Assembly (NCBI GenBank): GCA_016710265.1
Contig: JADJJL010000007.1
Location: 682,001 to 746,000 of the forward strand
DNA length: 64,000 bases
Origin: Saprospiraceae bacterium
GTDB taxonomy: Bacteria; Bacteroidota; Bacteroidia; Chitinophagales; Saprospiraceae
Reading direction: 5' to 3'
Position 1 is the stretch's first letter. Every line of letters starts with the position of its first letter. Shown here in pieces: positions 7,319 to 15,668 of the stretch. The position numbers and the translations under genes were made by a program. A model generated the notes under the pieces. The model did no database searches and was not told the DNA's origin. It saw only the letters and a program-made list of their open reading frames with translations.

Positions 7319-9544
7319 CTATTTTGGTCTTATAAAATCTAGAAATAAGTTTTCCTTCGCAATGGGTTTAAGCAAAGGATCATAACCATAAGCATAAAAG
7401 TCAAACTCAAATCCATTCGAAAAAGCTTCAGTCAATAATTTAATTGTCACCTCTGGAGGATTTACATAAGCACTATAAACAGCCTTGGCGTACTCCAAGT
7501 GCCCTGGATAAGATAAGCCATCCTTTTCAATCTTAGTCATCCACTCTTCAGCTTTCTTTTGTTGGCCTGCAAGTTTGTAACATACAGCAGCCATCTCAGG
7601 AAAGAATCTAAACTGGGGAGTATTTTCATAATGCATTTTGTAATGCATTGCAGCTTCTTCATAACGACCTTCATAAAAAGAGACCATACTTTCAAAATAA
7701 TGGAAGAACATGTTTTTCGAAAATTCTCTATTTATTCTCGAGAGAATAGTAGAATATTTATTCAATAATTCCTTCTTATCCTTTAAATACAAAATTCCAC
7801 ATACTTTCCAGGCCATCATCGGAGGAGTATAAAATCGTTGGTTTGTAGGAATTGTAGTTTTAAATTTTTCCAATAAGGAATCTACTTTCCCGTACTCTTC
7901 CAATATGGTCAGAGCATGAATGTACGCGGCAGCAATTGAAAAATGGGTGGGTGCAAATGTCAAATTCTCATACCAAATTTTTACTGAATCATATTGCCCC
8001 AATTGTAACATGGCTTCAAACACCTCTCCCACATAGGCTTGATCGCGCGTATTTTCAGAATCAGGTTTCTTCTCAATAGGAATAAATTTTCTATATTTTT
8101 TGATGGCTCTTTCAGGGAAATTCTGCGCTACAAAATGATAAATGGATTGTGTGGCACCATACTCAATCTTAAATTCCGTATACATGTTCCAATACATTTC
8201 TGCTGCAAGCAACATATCTCCTTTCATCCTAGCCTGAATTGCAGACCACTGCATAATTTGAAAATTGGTCATATGAGATTTGCGCAGTTCAATCAATTGT
8301 GTCACAGAATCCAACAACTGTCCATGCCCCCAGTTGGTGGTCAATTCGATCAAGGTAAAATACGCTTGTATAAAAGTGCTGTCCAACTCAATCGATTTCA
8401 ACAAATGAAATTCCTTGAGTGATATTTGATCAGAAGGAACTGCGTTGGCTTTGACATATTCCTGGTAAGCTGCATAATTTGGAGGAACGTGACCATATAA
8501 GAGATCCTTGGTTGCAAAATATCCTAAAATCTTTTGTTTCAATTGCTCGATAGGTTCAATGATATTGCTACGAGAGCCATTTATAGGCTTCACTGAATAG
8601 AGTACCAAATTATTTTTAACATCCAACACCTCAGCCACTATGGTAATTGTCCCTGGATTGGTGCTGTAGATTTTTCCTTTAATTAATATGCCAGCGTTCT
8701 TAGAGATTTTATAATTTTCTTTTTCAGAATTTGCTTTGGAAATTTTAAAATTTTCATCCCGAATGACACTAGCTTGTTTAGTTTCAATCAAGGCCTGGGT
8801 GAGCCAATCCTTAGCTAGAACTCCAAGTGCATCAAATTCAGAATCACTGGTTTGATTTTCAAAAGGAAAAATTTGAATTAATTGATACAGAATTTCCTTG
8901 TTCTGGTTTTTACTTTTAAAATTTTGGACCAAAAAATAGGAAGAAAATAACACCACTAAAAATCCAAGTCCCAATAATAAATATTTCCGATTTTGTGATG
9001 GAGAAGGAATGGGTGGAATGGTTGAATTATGAAAAACAGGAACTTCCAAATGTGAACCACTCAAATAATAAATATTCATGGGAGCATTCACATTTTTTAG
9101 TGGAATTGCTCCAAGAAATTTACAATTAAACTCTTTTTTATTTCTAATTTCAAAATAGACTTTCTCTGAAAAAAGGATGGAGCCCGGAGTACCAACAGAT
9201 TGAATTCTGGATGCCAGATTGACTGCATCACCATAGACATCATCATTTTCAGAAATTAGTTCACCGTATTCTATACCAATCCTAATTTGAAATAAACCCA
9301 ATTTATTAACCTCCGACTGCAATTTAGAAGCTGCATAAACTGCTTCACTGACTGAATCAAAAAGACACAATAATCCATCCCCAAGTTCTTTGATAATTTT
9401 ACCTTGATTTGCGCCAACTACTTTTTCATGTATGGTCTTATTCTTTATCAATAAACCATAAGCTCTTGATTCATCTTTACCCATCAAGGCTGTGTATCCC
9501 ACGATATCAGAAAATAGGATGGCGGCAAGTTTTTTATGAAGCAT
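7319..9544 (-). CDS. Membrane-bound class III adenylate cyclase with TPR-like sensor region
   Basis: A 741-residue protein with a reversed layout compared with most receptors. The class III cyclase domain is N-terminal (about 1-165), then one transmembrane helix (near 203-225), then a large C-terminal part with a TolB-like segment and helical TPR-type repeats. Catalytic residues are present: metal Asp13 (FSDIVGYT) and Asp56 (GDG), ATP-specifying Lys52 and Asp102, and transition-state Asn109/Arg113 (VNLASR). It should therefore make cAMP rather than cGMP. The C-terminal part would lie in the periplasm if the cyclase is cytosolic. An upstream in-frame ATG at 9562 is rejected because the -7 element overlaps it. 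The ligand is unknown. Confidence 0.8.
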   Translation of the reverse strand: MLHKKLAAILFSDIVGYTALMGKDESRAYGLLIKNKTIHEKVVGANQGKIIKELGDGLLCLFDSVSEAVYAASKLQSEVNKLGLFQIRIGIEYGELISENDDVYGDAVNLASRIQSVGTPGSILFSEKVYFEIRNKKEFNCKFLGAIPLKNVNAPMNIYYLSGSHLEVPVFHNSTIPPIPSPSQNRKYLLLGLGFLVVLFSSYFLVQNFKSKNQNKEILYQLIQIFPFENQTSDSEFDALGVLAKDWLTQALIETKQASVIRDENFKISKANSEKENYKISKNAGILIKGKIYSTNPGTITIVAEVLDVKNNLVLYSVKPINGSRSNIIEPIEQLKQKILGYFATKDLLYGHVPPNYAAYQEYVKANAVPSDQISLKEFHLLKSIELDSTFIQAYFTLIELTTNWGHGQLLDSVTQLIELRKSHMTNFQIMQWSAIQARMKGDMLLAAEMYWNMYTEFKIEYGATQSIYHFVAQNFPERAIKKYRKFIPIEKKPDSENTRDQAYVGEVFEAMLQLGQYDSVKIWYENLTFAPTHFSIAAAYIHALTILEEYGKVDSLLEKFKTTIPTNQRFYTPPMMAWKVCGILYLKDKKELLNKYSTILSRINREFSKNMFFHYFESMVSFYEGRYEEAAMHYKMHYENTPQFRFFPEMAAVCYKLAGQQKKAEEWMTKIEKDGLSYPGHLEYAKAVYSAYVNPPEVTIKLLTEAFSNGFEFDFYAYGYDPLLKPIAKENLFLDFIRPK

Positions 9545-9559
9545 AGCTTGAATATCTTG

Positions 9560-9567
9560 CAAATATA
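9560..9567 (-). promoter_or_regulatory. -7 element for the adenylate cyclase gene
   Basis: TATATTTG on the minus strand fits TAnnTTTG. Its position implies a transcript start near 9553 and decides for the ATG at 9544 over the earlier ATG at 9562. No convincing -33 element is seen. Confidence 0.45.
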
Positions 9568-9669
9568 ATCACAAACCAATCATATCAGAAAGTCTATTTA
9601 CAACCGTTTAAATTAAGAGCTAAAAACCAGAATACCCTTTTTTATAAATAACTAAAACTAAATAATTGC

Positions 9670-9698
9670 TTGCAATCTATCGCTTAACAGTAGCTTTG
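9670..9698 (+). promoter_or_regulatory. Promoter of the MFS exporter gene
   Basis: TTG (9670-9672) and TAGCTTTG (9691-9698) are separated by 18 bases, close to the Bacteroidota -33/-7 arrangement. The ATG follows 18 bases after the -7 element. Confidence 0.5.
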
Positions 9699-9715
9699 CC
9701 CGCTAATTGTACTTC

Positions 9716-10939
9716 ATGAATAAAGCTTTTACGTTTATTTTCTTAACCATACTGATCGATGTGACTGGAATAGGAATCATATTACCTGTTCTGCCGGAAT
9801 TAATTCAAGAACTCACCGGCAAAAGTTTAAGCGATGCTTCTTCCTATGCCGGATGGATGGCTTCAGTGTATTCCATCATGATGTTTTTTTGCGCTCCCAT
9901 TATGGGTGGATTAAGTGATCAATTTGGAAGAAGACCTGTCCTATTATTCTCGCTATTGGGATTTGGATTGGATTATATTTTACAAGGATTTGCTCCCAGC
10001 ATATTTTGGTTGTTTATAGGCAGGATTTTGGCTGGAATAACCGGTGCATCCTTTTCTACGGCAGCAGCATTTATTTCAGATTTAAGCACTCCTGACAAAA
10101 AAGCACAAAATTTTGGTTTGATTGGAGCAGCCTTTGGACTTGGTTTTATCATAGGCCCATTGCTGGGGGCCTTTTTAGGTCAATATGGAGTGAGGGTTCC
10201 CTTTTTTGGAGCAGCAGCATTGGCTTTCATGAATTTGATTTTTGGATTTTTAGTGTTACCTGAATCCTTAAAACCTGAAAACCGAAGAGCATTTTCGTGG
10301 TCCAGAGCCAACCCTATTGGCACTTTAAGAGTATTAACTAGATATTCTGTCCTCAAAAGTTTCATTGTAGTTTTACTTCTCATTTATATCGCTCACTACT
10401 CACTTCAGTCTACCTGGACTTTTTATACCATGTTTAAATTTGGATGGGGACATGATCAAGTGGGATATTCATTGGCTTTTGTAGGTCTGATGATGGCCAT
10501 CGTCCAAGGAGGTTTAAGTCGCATTATTATTCCCAAACTGGGACCTCAAAACTCAATTAGATTTGGAATGATCGTCGCTTTACTTTCTTATATGGCTTAT
10601 GCATTTGCACCTTCAGGAATATTCATGTACTATATCATGCTTTTTTTCTCTTTCAGTGGAATAGCAGGACCTTCTATTCAAGGTCTGATATCCAACCAGG
10701 TTCCTCAAGATGCACAAGGAGAATTGCAAGGCGGACTAACAGCGTTAATGAGTATTTCAGCCATCTTTGGACCTCTATTGATGACCCAGTTGTTCCAAAT
10801 GGGTTCGAAAGGATTATTTGCAAATTCTTTTCCAGGACTCCCATTCTTGGTGGCCGGAATTTTGGTTTTAATTGCCTTTTTGTTGGTCCAAAAATCTTTA
10901 AAAGGACTTGAACCTTACAAACAATCTCCAAAAATTTAA
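9716..10939 (+). CDS. MFS transporter, TetA/multidrug (DHA1) type
   Basis: A 407-residue protein with twelve predicted membrane helices. The loop 2-3 signature GGLSDQFGRRP (motif A of the major facilitator superfamily) is intact. FIGRILAGITGASFSTA and the helix-5 type GLGFIIGPLLGAFLG segment are typical of the TCR/Tet drug:proton antiporter branch. It probably exports a small hydrophobic compound in exchange for protons. Being Tet-like does not prove tetracycline resistance; environmental members are often uncharacterised. The frame can be extended by a TTG three codons upstream, but the ATG at 9716 with the promoter just before it is preferred. It is a single-gene unit. Confidence 0.8.
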   Translation: MNKAFTFIFLTILIDVTGIGIILPVLPELIQELTGKSLSDASSYAGWMASVYSIMMFFCAPIMGGLSDQFGRRPVLLFSLLGFGLDYILQGFAPSIFWLFIGRILAGITGASFSTAAAFISDLSTPDKKAQNFGLIGAAFGLGFIIGPLLGAFLGQYGVRVPFFGAAALAFMNLIFGFLVLPESLKPENRRAFSWSRANPIGTLRVLTRYSVLKSFIVVLLLIYIAHYSLQSTWTFYTMFKFGWGHDQVGYSLAFVGLMMAIVQGGLSRIIIPKLGPQNSIRFGMIVALLSYMAYAFAPSGIFMYYIMLFFSFSGIAGPSIQGLISNQVPQDAQGELQGGLTALMSISAIFGPLLMTQLFQMGSKGLFANSFPGLPFLVAGILVLIAFLLVQKSLKGLEPYKQSPKI

Positions 10940-11019
10940 ACTTCAATTTTACCCTATTCGTCGATAAAATGAAGCATTTATTGAATCTTCACTATTTTTG
11001 AGCAATCTTAAATTTGAAT

Positions 11020-13452
11020 ATGAAATTAGTCATTTTTACTTTTTCACTTTGGTCTTTGTTTTCATTCTTACAGGCGCAACCCGATCAAGCCCATCAATAC
11101 TGCCATCACTCCATGCAAGCTGGACTTTTAAGAGAACCTACTCTTGCAGAATTAATGATGATGGAAAATTCCAATAAACGAAGTGATTCTATCGACATCT
11201 TAAACTACACCATTCGAATTGATGTAACCGATTTTTCAAACAAGCGTATTCAAGCCCATACGACTGTGGATTTTAAAACCAAATTGGATGAGCTTGAATG
11301 GATAAGTTTAGACCTCAGAAGTTTGACCATTGATTCCATTCTTTTTGATGGCCAACAAATCCAATATCAATATGACAATGAGGTCATTCAAGCCATGTTT
11401 GGTGAAAAACTTGCTTTAGGACAAGTGGCCTCTTTGGATGTTTACTACAGTGGTGTACCTTCCCGAGATTCGGTATGGGGAGGCTTTTATTTTGCAGATC
11501 CATATATTTATAATTTAGGTATCGGATTATCATCTACTCCTCCTAATTTTGGAAAAGTTTGGTATCCCTGCTTTGATAATTTTGTCGAAAGAAGCAGCTA
11601 TGAATATATAGTGACTTCTGTTTCACCGGCAAGAGCTTATTGCGTTGGAACTTTTATTTCTGAAGACTCTTTGTCTGATTCAAAAATAAGGAGGCATTAT
11701 ATGATGACAGATCAAATACCGACTTATCTGTCTTCCATCGCAGTATCAGATTATGAACAACATAAATATTCTCATCAGGGAAGATATCAGGAAGTGCCAA
11801 TAGAACTGATTTCCAGAAAAGCAGACCTTGAAAAAATGAAGACCCAACTCAACAATCTACCTGGAGCCATCGATGCATTTGAGTTTTGGTTTGGACCTTA
11901 CCGCTTCGAAAGAGCGGGTTTCGTAACTACCACCGTCGGTGCCATGGAACATCCAACGAATACTGCATATCCAGTGAGTTCGATTAATTCCGGAACCCTA
12001 GCTCAAAATGAACGACTCATGGCCCATGAATTTGGTCACCAATGGTGGGGGAATCTCACGACATTAGACGATGCCCGCGACATGTGGATCAAAGAGGGAA
12101 ATGCAGAATACAGTAGCCATTTATTTTTCGAACACGTATATGGAAAGAAAAGATTTCTCGAAGTAGTGAAAGATAATTTGGCATTTATTTTATTCAATGC
12201 ACACCTCAACGATGGGGCTTTTCTTCCTCTTTCTCCAATGCCTTATTCCACCACCTATGGTACACACACCTACCGTAAAGGTGCTGCCATGATCCATAAC
12301 CTAAGAACCTATCTTGGTGATTCAATGTATCGTCAGATTTGCCATCAGGTTTTTGACAGCTTAACCGGCACTTCCATGAATGCATTTCAATTTAGGGACT
12401 TTTTAAACAGACATTCATCCACCACTTTGGACAACTATTTTAATGACCACATTTTCAACAAAGGTTACTGCGCTTTTTATCTAGACAGCATTTTCGTCAC
12501 CGAAACTGCAGGACCAAACCATGCCGATATTTTAGTCCAACAAAAGGATTATCATGCGGACCATTTATTTACAGAAGCACCCGTGTTTATTAGTGCCTAT
12601 GATTCTAAATTTAACCGAATAGTCCAAAAATTTTGGCTAAGTGGTTCTCAGAATTGGGTCAAAATGAATATTCCCACAGGATTTAGACCTGTGATTTTTT
12701 TAGTCAACGAACAACAAGAACTTAATTTGGCTAGCCTTCAGGACAACGGTTATCAAATTAAAACCGGGGCAATTCCATTCATAGCCACTGCCATTTCACC
12801 CAATGTTACTGAGATATCCGATACAGCATTTGTCAACATTGTACATCATCTCATAGGGCCTTCTGAAGGAATACTTTTGCCCAATATTAAGAGACTAAAT
12901 TCGCGGCATTTTTGGCAAGTCAATGCTGTCGCCAAGGGCAATTTAAGCATGTCCGGTCGGGTTGAATTTAATGGAAATGCCGCTGGGCTGGATGAAAATT
13001 TGCAAATAGTTTCTGAGGACAGCATTATATTGGCTTATCGCAAGGATTGGAGCGAGCCTTGGCGGCAATACAGTAATTATCTATTACAAAAATTAACGCC
13101 CAATGACAAGCGCGGTTTCATAAGAATAGATCGCTTGATTCCCGGAGAATATGCCATTGCTTATGGACACCCTTCCTTGGTCAAAACCAATGATGAGTCC
13201 ATGGTTGACTACAGCATTTATCCAAATCCAACCGTCACGGAATTGCACATAGAGTTGCCTGATAATCACCTAATTCGCCATATTAAAATGTACAATACCA
13301 AAGGACAATTGATCTTAGATTCATGTGTGGACAAAGCAGAGGAATCCAAATTGGTGGATGTCAGCAGATTTGAATGTGGAACTTATGAATTGTGTTTAGC
13401 GGATCAAAGCGGAAACTGCTCCTCTTGTCAACAAATTCAAGTGATTCATTAA
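11020..13452 (+). CDS. M1-family zinc metallopeptidase with T9SS sorting domain
   Basis: An 810-residue exported aminopeptidase-like enzyme. A signal peptide (about 1-19, ending LQAQ) is followed by the M1 N-terminal beta domain. The zinc site is HEFGH at 336-340 with the third ligand Glu359 (KEGNAEYS), exactly the HExxH-18-E spacing. The substrate-binding motif that is usually GxMEN reads GAMEH (307-311), a variant found in secreted Bacteroidota members as far as I recall. The last 80 or so residues (from YSIYPNPTVTELHIEL) are a type A T9SS sorting domain. It should hydrolyse extracellular peptides at the cell surface. A TTG two codons upstream is possible; the ATG is chosen. A -7-like TATTTTTG stands at 10993-11000. 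Confidence 0.85.
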   Translation: MKLVIFTFSLWSLFSFLQAQPDQAHQYCHHSMQAGLLREPTLAELMMMENSNKRSDSIDILNYTIRIDVTDFSNKRIQAHTTVDFKTKLDELEWISLDLRSLTIDSILFDGQQIQYQYDNEVIQAMFGEKLALGQVASLDVYYSGVPSRDSVWGGFYFADPYIYNLGIGLSSTPPNFGKVWYPCFDNFVERSSYEYIVTSVSPARAYCVGTFISEDSLSDSKIRRHYMMTDQIPTYLSSIAVSDYEQHKYSHQGRYQEVPIELISRKADLEKMKTQLNNLPGAIDAFEFWFGPYRFERAGFVTTTVGAMEHPTNTAYPVSSINSGTLAQNERLMAHEFGHQWWGNLTTLDDARDMWIKEGNAEYSSHLFFEHVYGKKRFLEVVKDNLAFILFNAHLNDGAFLPLSPMPYSTTYGTHTYRKGAAMIHNLRTYLGDSMYRQICHQVFDSLTGTSMNAFQFRDFLNRHSSTTLDNYFNDHIFNKGYCAFYLDSIFVTETAGPNHADILVQQKDYHADHLFTEAPVFISAYDSKFNRIVQKFWLSGSQNWVKMNIPTGFRPVIFLVNEQQELNLASLQDNGYQIKTGAIPFIATAISPNVTEISDTAFVNIVHHLIGPSEGILLPNIKRLNSRHFWQVNAVAKGNLSMSGRVEFNGNAAGLDENLQIVSEDSIILAYRKDWSEPWRQYSNYLLQKLTPNDKRGFIRIDRLIPGEYAIAYGHPSLVKTNDESMVDYSIYPNPTVTELHIELPDNHLIRHIKMYNTKGQLILDSCVDKAEESKLVDVSRFECGTYELCLADQSGNCSSCQQIQVIH

Positions 13453-13550
13453 TTTTAGGTGAATAGCCTTCATTTCATACCCAAACCTGCAAATAATCAA
13501 TATATTTTAAGTACATTTGCTTTAAATTTAACTTTATCAAGGATAAAAAT

Positions 13551-15209
13551 ATGTCAAATATGAAAAAATTACTCCTCTTTTCCATTTTATGTTTCTGCAT
13601 TGGTTTAATTACTGCCCAAACCAATACGAAAGAAATCACGGTTTACGGTTCCGTTTTTAACACCAATAAGGAAGCAGTCCCTGATTGGAATATCTCTATT
13701 GCTGGCAACTCTGCTGTAGGCGCAGTTTCGGCAAAAACAAATGCTGATGGTACTTATAAAGCAATTGTAAAAGTACCAGTTGATCCCATCCAAAAAATGT
13801 CTGTATCAACTACCGATCCTTGTTCCAGAATACCACTTACCCAAGGGTTTAGTACAGATGTATTAAGGACTCAACACGATTTTATTATTTGTGCGACCAA
13901 TCCTCCTCCGCCACCAAACCCATGCCGAGTAGCTTTTAAATTTGAGCAAACCAAAAATAGTCAGATTATCACCTTCTACGCTTTTCCTGAACTTAAAGAT
14001 GCAGAATATTTCTGGGATTTTGGAGATGGAAATACTGGAACTGGAAACCCTGCCCGTCATGAGTACAAAAAAGCAGGTGATTATAAAGTCCAATTGCGCG
14101 TAAAATCTCCTACCTGTGAAGGATCTTATGGATCTGGCATTACAGTGGACATGACCACCGCACCTCCACCACCACCCCCTCCTGCCACCAGTATTGAAGC
14201 AAGATGTTGCGGAGCCATCCAAATTTTATCAACACCTCTTTCCACCAATGTGGGACCAAATACCTTTAAATTTTTTGCAAAAGGTGACTTCCCATTAGAA
14301 GGAGTCAGATGGGATTTTGGTGATGGTAATTTTGGTAGTGGCGCTGAAGTCACACATACCTACAAAACTGAAGGAAAATATAGGGTTACAGCCTACCTGG
14401 TTGGCACAGATTGTAAAGTTGAACTTTCCGCTTGGGTACACGCAGGAAGGACCAATTCCAATCCTTGCAATTTTGATTTTTTCTATAAAACAGATGGCCT
14501 TATCGCTGGATTTGGATTAAACATCAGAGTGGTTCCAGAAAAAATTAATTGGAATTTTGGAGATGGAAGTAGTTCCAATGAACTAAATCCAACCCACGTA
14601 TATGCAGCTGCTGGAGAATACAAAGTAACTGTGGAAGTTATCATCAATGGCCAATACTGCAAAATTGAAAAGACTATTAAAGTGGCTGACAATGGTCCAA
14701 GTAATCGTTGTCCATTTGATTTTAGTTTTATATCAAGAGGATTGGAAACCAGATTTTCACCAATAGTTAGTACTACCAAATATGATAAATTGGAGTGGCA
14801 CTTTGGAGACGGAACTACCTCATCAGAGGAATTTCCTTCCCATACTTATGCAAAAGAAGGCAGCTATCAAGTAACCTTGGTAGTTTATTATGGACGTGCT
14901 TCTTGTAAAATCACAAAAGACATCAAAATTAGTTCTTTAACCAGCGGAGGCGGTGCATCCATCATTGATGTGAGCCCTAATCCAGTGGATGATAATATGT
15001 CCATTAAAATCAAAAGCAGCGATAAAATATCTGGTGTTTTGGTCATTACAGATGTAACTGGTCAGAATCTTAAAAAGAAAGCTGTAGAGTTTGAACCTGG
15101 AGAAAATTTCGTTCCTTGGGAATCAACAGATCTTAAAACCGGGCTTTATTTTTTACAATTATACATTGGCACTGAAGTAGTCAGCAAGTTTAGATTTACG
15201 AAATCGTAA
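13551..15209 (+). CDS. Secreted multi-PKD-domain protein with T9SS sorting domain
   Basis: A 552-residue exported protein. The signal peptide ends near residue 23 (GLITAQ). A carboxypeptidase-regulatory-like beta domain comes next (about 28-110). Then come four PKD repeats recognised by WDFGDGN, WDFGDGN, WNFGDGS and WHFGDGT, each followed by the H.Y...G.Y.V pattern. Proline-rich linkers (PPPPP near 120 and 200) separate the first domains. Residues from about 470 (SPNPVDDN) form a T9SS sorting domain. It has no catalytic motif and is probably an adhesin or matrix protein on the surface. ATG codons at 13551 and 13560 are both possible. A -7-like TACATTTG lies at 13512-13519. Confidence 0.8.
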   Translation: MSNMKKLLLFSILCFCIGLITAQTNTKEITVYGSVFNTNKEAVPDWNISIAGNSAVGAVSAKTNADGTYKAIVKVPVDPIQKMSVSTTDPCSRIPLTQGFSTDVLRTQHDFIICATNPPPPPNPCRVAFKFEQTKNSQIITFYAFPELKDAEYFWDFGDGNTGTGNPARHEYKKAGDYKVQLRVKSPTCEGSYGSGITVDMTTAPPPPPPPATSIEARCCGAIQILSTPLSTNVGPNTFKFFAKGDFPLEGVRWDFGDGNFGSGAEVTHTYKTEGKYRVTAYLVGTDCKVELSAWVHAGRTNSNPCNFDFFYKTDGLIAGFGLNIRVVPEKINWNFGDGSSSNELNPTHVYAAAGEYKVTVEVIINGQYCKIEKTIKVADNGPSNRCPFDFSFISRGLETRFSPIVSTTKYDKLEWHFGDGTTSSEEFPSHTYAKEGSYQVTLVVYYGRASCKITKDIKISSLTSGGGASIIDVSPNPVDDNMSIKIKSSDKISGVLVITDVTGQNLKKKAVEFEPGENFVPWESTDLKTGLYFLQLYIGTEVVSKFRFTKS

Positions 15210-15232
15210 ATCTTTCAAAAAAATATTTTTAT

Positions 15233-15269
15233 ATCCGCATACCATTGATTTGGTGTGCGGATTTTTTTT
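15233..15269 (+). terminator. Rho-independent terminator
   Basis: ATCCGCATACC (15233-15243) pairs with GGTGTGCGGAT (15252-15262), an 11-pair stem with one G-T pair and an 8-base loop, followed by eight T residues. It ends the PKD-protein transcript. A second small stem (15192-15213) overlaps the stop codon. Confidence 0.85.
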
Positions 15270-15294
15270 GGAGTTTAAAATAATCTGAGCTAAA

Positions 15295-15440
15295 CGAGTG
15301 GTAACTATTCGACCCCGCTGGGGTCGGAGATACTCGCTTGTCTTTTTTATAAATATACCATCCCTCTGGGATGGAAATGACCACAGCGTGGTCATATATT
15401 TATAAAAAACACGCTATCTCTTCGACTCCAGCGGAGTCAT
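15295..15440. repeat. Nested palindrome of four REP-like hairpins
   Basis: Four short stems with 3-base loops lie in a row: 15310-15326 (CGACCCC/GGGGTCG), 15358-15374 (CCATCCC/GGGATGG), 15377-15395 (ATGACCAC/GTGGTCAT) and 15424-15438 (GACTCC/GGAGTC). The middle two are enclosed by a perfect 15-pair stem between 15343-15357 and 15395-15409. Outside it GAGATA (15327-15332) pairs with TATCTC (15415-15420). The whole is one large inverted repeat, like a BIME or a small non-autonomous element, lying between two convergent transcription units. Confidence 0.65.
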
Positions 15441-15511
15441 ATCATTTTTACATGCAATCAGTTGATCATGCATTGATTAAACATAAATAATAAACCTTCG
15501 ATTATTTGCAA

Positions 15512-15658
15512 TTATGTAGCATCAAAGCTCTTAACCGGTGGTGGTTCGTGATCACCCTTTTTAGGAGGTGTACGCAGAATTCTTACAAATAAATAAACCG
15601 TCACCGCAGTAACAATCCCAATCGACAAAAGCCAAGTAATAAGCGCACTGGTATTCAT
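15512..15658 (-). CDS. Small single-span membrane protein linked to the NSS transporter
   Basis: A 48-residue frame starting MNTSALITWL, with one hydrophobic helix (about residues 5-27) and a charged, proline-rich tail (PPKKGDHEPPP). Its ATG lies ten bases after the transporter's stop codon on the same strand, so it is the second gene of the unit. Small one-helix partners are known for some NSS transporters (MetS beside MetP in Corynebacterium). This protein does not clearly match MetS in sequence but takes the same place. The role as an accessory subunit is inference from position and topology. Confidence 0.6.
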   Translation of the reverse strand: MNTSALITWLLSIGIVTAVTVYLFVRILRTPPKKGDHEPPPVKSFDAT

Positions 15659-15668
15659 AAAATTCGAT

